Assembly: GCA_023525975.1 (NCBI GenBank)
Contig: CM042034.1
Span: forward strand, 65,593,279 to 65,657,278
DNA length: 64,000 nt
Origin: Smallanthus sonchifolius
Taxonomy: Eukaryota > Streptophyta > Magnoliopsida > Asterales > Asteraceae
Direction of reading: 5' to 3'
Under the pieces are notes generated by a model. The model was not told where the DNA came from. It was given only the letters and a program-made list of their open reading frames with translations, and searched no databases. Positions 47,643 to 58,027 of this stretch are shown here, one piece after another. A program made the translations under genes and the position numbers. Numbering within the stretch: position 1 is the stretch's first letter; each line of letters starts with the position of its first letter.

Positions 47643-50600
47643 CTATATTGAAGTGCAGCACCCTTCCACTCGGGTTGTGTTAGAGCAAGTAGATTGAATT
47701 TGCTGGTAAATGCACGAGCCATCAAACGCCTTAGTGAAAAGGTCAGCAAGATTGTCATCCGTGTGAACCTTTACAAGTTCAATGAGATGCTTTTCAGCAC
47801 AATCATGGATGAAATGATGGAGAATTTCAATATGCTTAGTTTTGGAATGTTTCACCGGGTAGTTTGTGATGGACATATTGGCATTGTTGTCAATGAACAG
47901 TGGAGTTCCAGTGAAGTTTAAGCCGTAGTCTCTCAATTGCTGCTGAATCCACAATATCTGAGAACAACCGCTAGCTATAGCAATGTACTCTACTTCACAT
48001 GTTGAGACAGAAACCGTTGACTGCTTCTTACACTGCCAAGAAACTAGTCTATCTCCCAAGAATTGACATCCACCAGAAGTTACAACCGCCATAGTCTGAA
48101 TCAGTATTGGCTTTGAAGTCAAATGACTGCTGCTTTGAGTATCAAAGATCCAATCGAGGTTTCCCTTTCAAGTATCTGAAAATTCTATTGACAGCTATCA
48201 TATGAGACTCCTTCGGTTGTGACTAAAACCTTAAGCACAAGTATATAGCAAACATTATGTCGGGCCTTGAAACTGTGAGATACATAAGAGATCTGATCAT
48301 CCCACGGTACAATTTTCAATCCACATCCTTTCCATCTTTGTCTGGATGCAGACCATGATTGACAGGGATAGGTGTGCCATAAGTACTGATATCATTCATC
48401 TTGTATTTTGACAAGATGTTCTGCACATACTTAGTTTGATGCAGATAAATGCCATCCTTTCTTTGACTGACTTGCAGACCTAGGAAGAACGACAATTCAC
48501 CCATGTTACTCATCTCAAACTTGGACTTCATCACATGTTCGAATTCCCTACACATCTCTTCATTTGTAGACCCAAAGATAATGTCGTCGACATACACTTG
48601 TACAAGAAGAATATCACCTCCTGCTTTTCGAATGAAGAGGGTCGAGTCAATCTGTCCACGATCGAAACCATTTGACAGTAGATGTTTTGATAATGTCTCA
48701 TACCATGCCCGAGGTGATTGATGAAGCCCATAAAGTGCTTTGTCGAGCTTATACACTTTATTTATATTATGTGGATCTTCAAAGCCAGGAGGTTGAGTGA
48801 CATAGACCTCTTCATGAACTTTTCCATACAGGAAAGCACTCTTCACATCAATTTGATAGACCTTGAAGCCAACATAGGAGGCATAAGCCAGAAACAGTCG
48901 AATGGCCTCAAGTCTAGCAACTGGGGCATATACTTCTGTGTAATCCAATCCCTCTTGTTGATAAAAACCCTGAACAACAAACCTTGCTATGTTCTTCACT
49001 ACAACATGACGATCATCCGTCTTGCACTTGAACACCCATCTGGTTCTAATTGGTTGTACACCTCTTGACAAGTCAAACAAATCCCACACATGCAACTTTT
49101 GGAATTGAGACAGTTCTTCTTGCATCGCCTCAATCCAGCAGTTGTCAGCGAGAGCCTCCTTCACATTCTTCGGCTCTAACTGGGACACAAATGCAGCATG
49201 CAAACATGTTTCTATGACACCAGCGTCAAGTATCTCAGAGTACAAACTAGTGTTCTCGGCAATGGTTCTATGACTAGTTTGAACACTGGCATGAGGATCA
49301 CCAATAATGTTGTCAATTGGATGATTCTTATGTACTCTCGTCTCTGGTACATTTGGTTCCTGAATTTCTGAATCAAGGTTCTTGCTCAACTCCCCCATAT
49401 CCTGTGTTCCAGAAGAAGAAGATTCAATGTTGATTGGATCAGCTGGAGCTTCATTTCCTTCAACATGAACATCGTCAATGTTATCACAGTCATGAGTTCC
49501 AGATGCAGATGCGGCATTGGAATCAGGAGTTACAATCGGTACGGTAGCACGTTTTGAGAAACTGGAGTCATCACTACCACAAAATAATTCATATACATTT
49601 ACGGCATCATCTGCAGACAAATCAGGAAGGTTGAAAGATTTGAATAGCGCATCATAATCAAAACCCCATGCTGGACTAGTTGGTTCTGGTGGAATGTTGT
49701 GTTTACTACAATCCACTTCAAACCATTCCTCGACAGTACGAGTTCCTATATTGTACTCTCTCGTGCAAGGTGAGTTGGCAACATATCCTAAGAAGATGCC
49801 TTCCATTGCTTTTGCATGAAACTTAGACTTGCGGTCTTTGTATTGTAGCAATAAGGAACAGGGACTACCAAAAGGAACTAGATAGTCAAGATTGGCAGGT
49901 CGATTATTGATCAACTCATAGCAAGTCTTGTTGTGTCTCTTCACAACCAGAACTCTGTTCAAGACGTGACAAGCTGTATCAACTGCTTCTGCCTAGAAAG
50001 TGATAGGAAGCTTTGCATCTGACAGCATTGTCCTTGCAGTCTCAATCAAGGTTCTGTTCTTCCGTTCTGCGACTCCATTCTGCTGAGGTGTGTACGGGGC
50101 ACTAAATTCGTGACGGATCCCCTTCTTGAGGTAGAAAAGTTCCATCAAATTATTCTTGAATTCAGTTCCGTTATCACTCCTTATTCTTCTAACCTTCAAC
50201 TTGCAAGGAGATTCCAAGCACAGGATCAGGTAGTGAAGAATGTCAGCAGTTTCGTCCTTTGTACCTAAAAAATGCACCCAAGAAAAACGTGAGAAATCAT
50301 CAATTACAACCAAACAGTATGACTTACCTCCAATACTCCTGATACTTATGGGGCCAAACAGATCCATATGCAATAGCTCCAAAGGGGTATCGATGGAGTT
50401 TTGGAGCTTGGGCTTGTGAGATTTCCGTTGTTGTTTGCCCTTTTTACAAGGCATACAATCATCTGCAACGGTAAATCTCAGCTTAGGAACACCGGTTACC
50501 AAAACCGTTTCGGACAAGATGATTCATTTTTCGATAAGAAATGTGTCCGAGTTTCCTATGCCATAAGATAGAGTCAAGCTCTGTCGCTTTGGTAAGCAAA

Positions 50601-51030
50601 CAAGTAGCAACAGATGATGTGGTTTTCGCCACGCTCATGTCGATCTGATAGGTATCATTTGTCCTTGGCGCTCGCATCAGAATCCAGTCTTGAGGAACCT
50701 CAAAACCAGGTTTGAGAATCATGCATTCAGTCTTATCAAACATAACCGAGTACTATTTGTCACACATCTGGGAGACACTCAACAGGTTATGCTTCAGCTG
50801 CTCGCAGTAGTTGACGTTGTCGAAGCTGACACAACCATTTGAAACCATGCCTTGATACATGATACTACCGCCTTTCTCTCTAGCAAAGTCCACATAGCTG
50901 CCTCTGAATGGTTTCATATCTTGAAGCAGGGCCATGTTACATGTCATGTGCCGGGAGCATCCACTATCTACATACCAACGATTAGAGATAGTACCCTTCG
51001 GATGTCCCTGCAAGAGTCACATGAAATTAA
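47643..51030 (-). pseudogene. R8 pol (protease, integrase, RT, RNase H)
   Basis: Leftward from 51030: copia protease start WYVDSGCSRHMTCNM; a GAG-pre-integrase segment LDSILWHRKLGHISYRKMNH (near 50600); integrase with HMDLFGP, VIDDFSRFSW, SDNGTEF and YTPQQNGVAERKN (50517-50000); reverse transcriptase (WIEAMQEELSQF, YTEVYAPVARLEAIR, YVDDIIFGSTNEE, 49100-48500); RNase H (EVEYIAIASGCSQILWIQQQ, HIEILHHFIHD, 48122-47643). Integrase before RT identifies Ty1/copia. Lesions are a frame change near 50500, an in-frame TAG at 49993-49995, a stop near 48316 followed by a short gap, and others around 48200. The extra reading frame begins right after RNase H. Confidence 0.92.
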
Positions 51031-52551
51031 TTAGATTTGGAGACCCAAGCCATAGTGGTCTTGGGTCGTCCGTCTTTCTCAAAATAGACAACCTCAATTA
51101 TTTCACAGTCGTGAGTGTCAAAAATGGATGAATCTTTAGAAGATTTGGGACCAGGAGATTGAGAACTTTTGGATTTGTTATTCTAGGACCTCTTCTTTTT
51201 CTTAATTGGAACAGTAGACTTAGATTCAACAGCAGCAGGTGAACTAATGGAAGCTTCACCTGATTGAATTCCAGCCAGCTGTTCCAGCTTTCTCAATCTC
51301 TTGTTCCTTCTTCTCCTCTGTGGCTTAGAGAGTTTCATCACAGGTTTCTCACCAGTTAGTACACTACCAGAGGTAGATGCACTAGGTTTAGCAGGTAGCT
51401 TTCCCTTTTTTGAAACAGATGGTTTAGCCTCAGATGTGATCTTTGGCTTTACCATAGGTTTTACTAGTGGTTTCACCACATTTGCTTTTGGACTTTTGGA
51501 ATGCTTCACTAGTGGTGACTTAGGGATAACAGCCTGTTGTGAAACAATTGGCCGCTTCCCTTGGTTCTTAGCAGGACAGTTCACAAGAATGTGACCAACC
51601 ATACCACAGTGAAAGCAAGTTCTCTTTTCTTTGTAAGTCCTCCTGTAAGGCTCATTAAATCTGGCATAAGATGACTCAGCATGATGAGTAGGAGAAGTTG
51701 TTTGGTGAATAGTAGTTTGACCCGATGATGATTGGTTTTTGGGAATATAAATTTTTTGCAAATTTTCTTGATAACCAAGCCCAAAATGAGCTGAAAAAGC
51801 TTCTTTCTTAACTTGATTAATGTTTTTATATCCCCCATAAAGCATCACTTTTAATTTTTCATTTGATTCAATGATATCGGGTTCAGTCAAAATACAATTA
51901 TCACTATCAGTGATAATGTTTTTCTTAACTTTTTGTTCACCTAGCAACTCCTCAGAGACTACTCCTTCAGGGCAGGTGTTCTCAGACCCATCATCAGAAG
52001 AAGTAAAGAACTATTCATTAGATGCAGAGTCAACCTTACTTGAGGAATCATCTTGACTTGAGGACTCATCAAGGCTAGATAAATCAATGTCAATTAATCC
52101 ATTGACAAATTTCCCGCTAACTGGTGGAGGAATGGCATTAGTACCCAGCCCTAAGCCATTCACTTGCCTCACTACTGATTCGTAGTGTTCCACCACAAAG
52201 CGAGAATTTTTCAACTTTTCAATTTTACCATTTAACTGTAAGACCTCATTATGCAGCATGGTAATTTCATTATTTCTCTTTTCTAACCCCTAGTATGCAA
52301 CATCCAAATGAAACTGTTGTTCGCTGATTTTAAGTGAAAAATCACGTTTTTCTTTCTTTAAAGTTTCAATTGATTCTTTTTAACGTTTTTTCATTTTCCT
52401 TGTAGCTTAACGCTGCAATACGAAGGGGTTCGACTTTGTCCTGAAGCCTTGAGTTTTCTTCTTTCAAGCCAAGACATTTGGAACATGAAATAACAGCAAA
52501 AGAATTAGAGTCTACCTCAGTTGACGAACTTGCAGCTTCCCCAATGGCCAT
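51031..52551 (-). pseudogene. R8 gag-protease linker with second zinc knuckle
   Basis: The first part (52551-52011) has coiled-coil-like charged sequence (GLKEENSRLQDKVE, LNGKIEKLKNSRFVVEHYES) and a Ser/Asp-rich end. The second (51947-51183, 254 residues) has KKEAFSAHFGLGYQENLQK, one zinc knuckle CFHCGMVGHILVNC near 51620-51580, a Lys/Pro/Ser-rich segment and the arginine-rich motif KPQRRRRNKRLRKL near 51320-51280. After a stop at 51183 the frame goes on to TTMAWVSKSN near 51040. It matches R1 positions 1-700. The role of this module is unknown. The basic motif could bind nucleic acid or act as a nuclear localisation signal. Confidence 0.75.
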
Positions 52552-52559
52552 GAGGGCAA

Positions 52560-54054
52560 AAGCAGTTTTAGACTCCAGCTACAGATGCTTCCCGTTCTTC
52601 TGTTTCCATCATCTCAGCCATTAGCCCAACATGTGTCTATGCAATAAGGTCATCCTCCAAGCGAACACCCCAATCAAAGCTTTCGTCCTGTTGAGCCACC
52701 AAAGCATTGGACGTTCCACCTTGACTTTGATTGTGGTTGTTAGAGTTGTACCCTTGATTGTTTCCTTGGCTGTTTCCCTGGCTTAGTCTTGTGAATCCTG
52801 AGGCAGGTGCTTTGTCCTTCTGACATTCACGAGCAAAGTGTCCAAAGTTCTAACACTTGTAGCACTTGGCCTTGGATTTGTCAAAACCCACATTGGCATT
52901 TGAATGCCCACCAATAAACTTTCAGCCAGTTCTGTTCAAGAAACGCTTGGCCCTTCTCAAGATCATGGCCATATTCCACTAAATATCCATGTCCTCCATG
53001 TCATCTGGATCCACCTGATTAAAATCTTCTTCAATTGTCTCAGGATCTGTAAGCTTGCCACCAATGAAATTCTCATAGGCAAGCATACATGATGAAAATA
53101 ATGCTACATGATCTTCAGCTATCTTAGCTATAGCAGTCTGGTTAGCTGAAGATGTAGATGGAGGATTCCTTAAGGGATGTTGGTGGTGAGAACCAGATCC
53201 AGATGTTGTAAAGCATGTATAACCACCACAACCATTTGAGTTATCTTCTTCATTAGAGTTCCCTGAGAATAAGGCTATACCAGAACCAGATGATTTAGCT
53301 GTGGAAGACGTCCATAATACATAGAAGGGTCTTGGATTTGAGGTCTTCTTTATCTTTCCTTTCTTTTCAGGTTCATATCATGAGCTTGAATCTTACCGAT
53401 TTCTTCTTCAATCGTCATCTCATAGAACTTCGGGTTCTCTCTCAGCAAAGTGGTATACATCTCAAACTTTGGTGGTAAAGCATCTAGAAAATTTTCAACT
53501 AATTCCTCATCAGGATACTTTAGCTCAAAAGCTTTTAACTCAGTTTGAAGATGATAGAATGTAGATATAAGTTTATCAGTAGATTCATTCTCCAGATATC
53601 TGAAGCACTCATACTGCTTTCTCAGAAGATCTCTCTTGCTCTTCTTGATGTCACTGTTCCCTTCAAATATTTTCTGCAATGCCTTTCAGAGATCTTTCGA
53701 ATTATCATAACCTCTGAAGCTGTGAAAGAGTTCTCTAGTTAGGGCCATTGTGATAGATCCATGTGCTTTCTTTTCTCTATCATAGACTTTCTTTTCTTTT
53801 TCGTCTATCTTAGAAATAGGCTTGGGGATAACATCATCAAGATATGTATAAGTTGGATGCTTATACCCCTCAAGTATAGGTATCCACAAAGAGGAATCAG
53901 TATATGAGATATAATGTTCAAAGCTTGCTTTCCAATTTGAATAATCATATACATTAAGCAGCTTTGGAGGTTTTTGCAGGGTTCCAATTTCATTGCCATA
54001 ATTAAGTAGGTTACCGAGGTTCTGAAGATTTGCCATAGTGTGACACTTAGTCAA
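52560..54054 (-). pseudogene. R8 gag
   Basis: The N-terminal part (54054-53686) includes PPKLLNVYDYSNWKASFEHY, the Sirevirus-type gag start. The next piece (53679-53350) includes LRKQYECFRYLENESTDKLI and FLDALPPKFEMYTTLLREN, the UBN2-like gag core. The end has a degraded zinc knuckle CYKC-stop-NFGHFARECQK (52863-52822) and the ALVAQQDESFDWGVRLEDD motif (near 52710-52650). Several stops and frame changes occur between 53340 and 52870. Confidence 0.82.
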
Positions 54055-54573
54055 ATTTCAGAAAAGTCAAAACAACTTGCGCACTTAAAAAATCTAGTCT
54101 TGCGTATTTAGAATTTGCTCTTGCGTACTTGACAAGTATGCAGCAGAAATGGATAAGTACGCAGGAGATCACTTAAGTACGTAACAAATATGGTCTTGCG
54201 TACTTGGTAAGTACGAAGCAAGACTGTACTTGTTGCCAAATATGGTAAGTACGCAGGTCACTTTTTCACCAACTCTCGCCAACTTTTTCCTGTCACTGGA
54301 ATCTCACCAGAGACAGCAGAAACTGAAGATATGACCAAACAAAATGAGCCAAAGGGTCAGAAACTCGTTTCTAACCAACCTTTGATGCTCAAAACACTCA
54401 AATACACAACAAAAGTCAGTTTTTGAGTGATTTTTGCTTCTAAAATAGTGCTCAAGAGCTACCCCTATTTTATCACAAAAATCAACAAAAACACCCACTT
54501 TTGCTTGCAAAATCTCTGAAGGATGTGTAGAAGATGCTCCTAACACACTCACAACACTCGAAATCAATAGCTA
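54055..54573 (-). other. R8 leader with CTTGCGTACT words
   Basis: Untranslated leader between primer site and gag. Near 54070-54265 it carries several copies of the same AAGTACGC/GCGTACTT words that form the LTR dyads. No gene is seen. Confidence 0.6.
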
Positions 54574-54586
54574 TGCTCTGATACCA
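54574..54586 (-). other. R8 primer binding site
   Basis: The minus strand reads TGGTATCAGAGCA two bases inside the 5' LTR. It is of the initiator tRNA-Met type, as is usual for plant copia elements. Confidence 0.93.
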
Positions 54587-54588
54587 CT

Positions 54589-55098
54589 TGTAGGTCCCCG
54601 GGTGTCTCGGATCGTTACGTGTGGGTGTGTGACTAGTCGGACCTGGTGCGGAATGCCCATGACTAGGTGGAGAATCAAGCAACACAAAGTAAACCGACAA
54701 CGAAATCACTTTCAAACTCCGTCTATTATAAACTTGAAAGGCTACAGAGAGAATATACTGAGTGCAAATGTCTGCGTACATAAATTCTGTCAACCTATTC
54801 TATTTATACTAGACCTAATCTCTGCGCACTTAACAAGTGCGCAGGGAAATTGTTCATGCGTACTTAGCAAGTACGCAGAGTGTTCGTGTGTACTTGTTAA
54901 GTACGCAGGAAGTAATTCCTGCGCACATGCTAAGTGCGCAAATCACTTAGAGAAATTATACAACAATAACATGCATTAGAAATTACAGCTCGATAACTAA
55001 TACATACAGACATTAACATACAAAGACTAATACATACAAGACAAGTACAAAAGCTAAGACACTATCCAGAGTGTCTGTCACACAAAAGTGCTTCAACA
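54589..55098 (-). repeat. R8 5' LTR
   Basis: The 510-bp LTR matches 32932-33426 with about twenty differences and one 15-bp insertion. The TATA box is at 54801-54808 (minus strand) and the dyads at 54827-54945. Its promoter would transcribe leftward into R8. Confidence 0.92.
54827..54945. repeat. GCGTACTTAGCAAGTACGC dyads (R8 5' LTR)
   Basis: Four near-palindromes immediately upstream of the TATA box in element sense. They are better conserved here than in the 3' LTR. Confidence 0.85.
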
Positions 55099-55103
55099 GA
55101 AGA
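55099..55103 (+). other. R8 target site duplication, right
   Basis: GAAGA, identical to 32927-32931. R7 sequence resumes here. Confidence 0.9.
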
Positions 55104-55127
55104 CCGAAGACAATCCAGAGCTGTCGT

Positions 55128-55139
55128 CAAGGGGGAGTT
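55128..55139 (+). other. R7 polypurine tract
   Basis: CAAGGGGGAGTT directly before the TGTTGAAGC start of the R7 LTR. Confidence 0.88.
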
Positions 55140-55643
55140 TGTTGAAGCACTTTTGTGTGACTGACACTCTGGATATTATCTTAGATTTTGTACTTGTCTT
55201 TATGTATTTGTATGTGTATTTAAGTATCTGTATGTATTGATTATCTAGTTGTAATCACATATGAATGTACTTAGTCTTGTCTATTTTGTTAAGTGTTATG
55301 CGCACTTAGTAAGTGCACAGGTTGTATATCCTGCGTACTTAGCAAGTACGCAAGAACAAGTCTACGTACTTGCTAAGTACGTAGGAAAAATAGTCCTACG
55401 CACATGCTAAGTATGCAAGAAACAGGTCTAGTATAAATAGCAGGTCTTGACAGAATGTAAGCACGCATTCATTTTGTAAGATTTATGTAACCGGCTGAGT
55501 TTATAATAGACAAAGTTTGAAAGTGTTTTTGTTGTCACTTTACTTTGTGTTGCTTGATACTCCAACTAGTCACGGGTATTCCGCACCCTGTTCGACTAGT
55601 CACACACTCGCACGCAACAATCCGAGACACCCGGGGACCTACA
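55140..55643 (+). repeat. R7 3' LTR
   Basis: The 504-bp LTR starts TGTTGAAGCAC and ends GGGGACCTACA. It has dyads at 55298-55421 and a TATA box at 55432-55439. It is an inverted copy of the R8 5' LTR, which ends only 41 bp away. The candidate target duplicate is AGAAA (55644-55648); its partner at the lost 5' end cannot be seen. Confidence 0.92.
55432..55439 (+). promoter_or_regulatory. TATA box of R7 LTR
   Basis: TATAAATA about 293 bp into the LTR, right after four dyad repeats. Its promoter would fire rightward into R10. Confidence 0.65.
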
Positions 55644-57777
55644 AGAAACCTTTATAAGGAATTAGAGCAGGGATGAATATGAAAGTATGACAAAAGATCA
55701 TACGGCATGTGCAAATATGTAATGTGTTTGAATATGTGAATGCATGATATATGGTCATGCTATGAGTGTAAATATGAATGTATGATGGAAACGAGTCTAA
55801 GTCTTAAAATGGAATAACGGAGTACTCATGATGTGTTAAAAGGGTGGTGGATACGACGCTGGTACTTCCTATATATAAACCTCTTTAGTGTATTATGGGG
55901 AAACCGTTAGAATGTTTTAAGGTGAGGACTGGTTGGGAATACATTGGGAGACTGTGAGTCTATGATACTCAAGGTCCCAATGTAATGAGATGCCCGGCCT
56001 ACGGGGCGGGTCTTAATGAATGAATGGAAAGGAGACGTCCAGCCTACGGTGCGGGTCTCAATAAGAAATGAATGAATGAATGAAATGAGATGTCCAGCCT
56101 ACGGGGCGGGTCTCAGAGATGTCCAGCCTATGGGGCGGGTCTCAAATGAAAACTCGGACCGGAGATACGATCTATGACGGTTGCGAGGGGGTTAGCACAT
56201 CCAATAAAATATACGAAAAGCGTGACCAGAGGTACGTCCGGAGATGGTCACGTGGGCGCCGAGAGCCCGATAAAACTTGAACAATAATAAGAACCTAAAG
56301 GGTTCATAATAAAATAAACGATGCAGTGTACTTACTTACGTAAGCTAATTCAAAAACGTTTTCCAAACACTGTAGGATAAGATCATATGGAATGAGGCTT
56401 CCTGAGGACATGGCTTCTCGGAATTGAAGAATCCCTATGTTACATGATGTAAATATCTTATGTAAAAACAATATTTATAATAAAATATGCCTTTGTCATT
56501 ATAGTGACAAGGTTTTGAAAAATATGGGACCGTTTTCCGCTATAAAACTCTGATAAAAAAATATAGTAAAAGTAAGGTATTTCATACATGATATAAAATT
56601 GATTACATGATACATGAAACTTGGTTGTTCACGATACACATGATACTCAATTGTTTACAATATACATGAAAACTTGTTTGTTTATAAAATACATAAATAC
56701 TAAATTGATCACCTTATATTTGTTTACTATATACATGGTACTAAACTATTCACATTATACATGAAACATATTTGCTTACAAGGTGCATAACACTAGATCA
56801 TACATGAAACTCGAGTGTTTATGTTATACACGGAACTAAATTGTTTACAATTGTTGCAATTGATTGAACACATTATACGCGAGGCATGATCATACACTTT
56901 ATTCACTAGAGTTGAAAACTATAACACTTTGAAGCTACTCGGAGTTTGAAGTATTCTTGTTCATACACGAGGAAGCTGTAACATTTTGAAACTACTCGGG
57001 GTTTGACGTATTCTTGTTCAAACACGAGTAAGCTATGGAACTTTAAGTTATACCACATTATTACTCTTTAGTTTTCCTGATTGACCTTACTATCTAGGGA
57101 CACAGTTATTTATTAACAGCTCATACGTGAAAACAATACACATAAACTAAGTAATTTAGTGCCCTCACTTGACCCGCACACAGCGGAAGGATCTATACGG
57201 ACCATGCGACGATTCGAGTAATTACGGGTGCACACGTAATTATAAAAATCAGCGCATGGAAAACATAGTGAATTATGTCATGTGTTATGACCTAAAACAT
57301 ATCGTGATATATAACAACGAAACTAATGTGATATGACAAGAGCATGGTGAATACGTCGATGGTACTTCCTATATATAACTTAAATTATATTATCAGAAGT
57401 AGGGTTGTTCGTGTCACGTGAAGTTTTGACCTAGGCCAATGGTTGTGAAATCTCTTATCCACTGACAATTGTTGAGCATATTAGACTATATCTTAAACAA
57501 ACTCTGATCATCAAATTCCTATCAAATCCATTCCAAGTAATGTATTTCACCTTTAGAATCCAAATTATTATTCGATGGTTTTTTCTCTTTAAGTTCATTT
57601 CAAAAACTAAATTCATTGTCATCATTCGTGCCTGACTATGAGAAACATACCTGAACCTTGTTATCAGTTATACTCCTCAAACCGATAATCAAAACTCGTG
57701 AAGAATCCAAACTTATCTCTTTTCTTTCCAGATTCAGTAGCCTCCATCAGTTAAATTTTGGGACGAAATTCCCTCAA
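55644..57777 (+). other. R10 non-coding interior
   Basis: It contains a direct-repeat cluster at 55984-56150, a degenerate 35-40 bp repeat around ATACATGAAACT (56580-56880), and two copies of GGTACTTCCTATATATAA (near 55865 and 57365). The segment 56940-57480 matches R6 25440-25850 in reverse. No protein motif is visible. Confidence 0.65.
55984..56150. repeat. GAGAT...GGGTCTC repeat cluster
   Basis: Four copies of a 29-31 bp unit of the form GAGATGTCCAGCCTACGGGG followed by CGGGTCTCA. The last two copies are directly adjacent. The unit ends GAGA and TCTC are complementary, so each can fold on itself. Confidence 0.85.
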
Positions 57778-57788
57778 CATGGGGATAC
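57778..57788 (+). other. R10 polypurine tract
   Basis: ACATGGGGATAC directly before the TGTAACATCC start of the LTR. The flank GGGACGAAATTCCC upstream matches the R6 and R9 flanks. Confidence 0.75.
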
Positions 57789-57960
57789 TGTAACATCCAT
57801 GATTTTCTAATACTATCTTATTTTAACTCAGGCAATTATGTCATCCTATTTCAATTTCATATTTGTTCAGCACAATAAGTCACATTCATTATTATTTAAT
57901 GTGTATCAATTCAAATTTCAAACATTCATTTACAAACTTTTATCTATTATATATAACATA

Positions 57961-57967
<7 letters not shown>

Positions 57968-58024
<57 letters not shown>
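57968..58024. repeat. TA microsatellite, left of TIR element
   Basis: An almost pure (TA)n run of about 57 bp. The matching run on the other side of the TIR element is 60122-60150. Confidence 0.95.

Positions 58025-58027
<3 letters not shown>

Larger units (their letters stand above)
32932..55098 (-). mobile_element. R8: Sirevirus-like copia, nearly complete, split by R9
   Basis: On the minus strand: 5' LTR (54589-55098), primer site (54574-54586), gag, a gag-protease linker with an additional zinc knuckle, protease, integrase, RT, RNase H, post-pol extra frame, polypurine tract and 3' LTR (32932-33426). R9 interrupts the extra frame at 36000/47137. The copia domain order (integrase before RT) is clear. 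The LTRs differ at roughly twenty positions by eye over 0.5 kb, so R8 is older than R9. It is inserted in a member of its own family in inverse orientation. Confidence 0.92.
31172..55643 (+). mobile_element. R7: Sirevirus-like copia, 3' end only, split by R8
   Basis: The left piece (31172-32931) holds the extra reading frame that follows pol. The right piece (55099-55643) holds the last internal bases, the polypurine tract and the 3' LTR. Between them lies R8, flanked by GAAGA (32927-32931 and 55099-55103). Joining the two pieces gives the same order of landmarks as the 3' end of R8 on the minus strand. The upstream part of R7 is lost where the R6 LTR begins. Confidence 0.88.
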
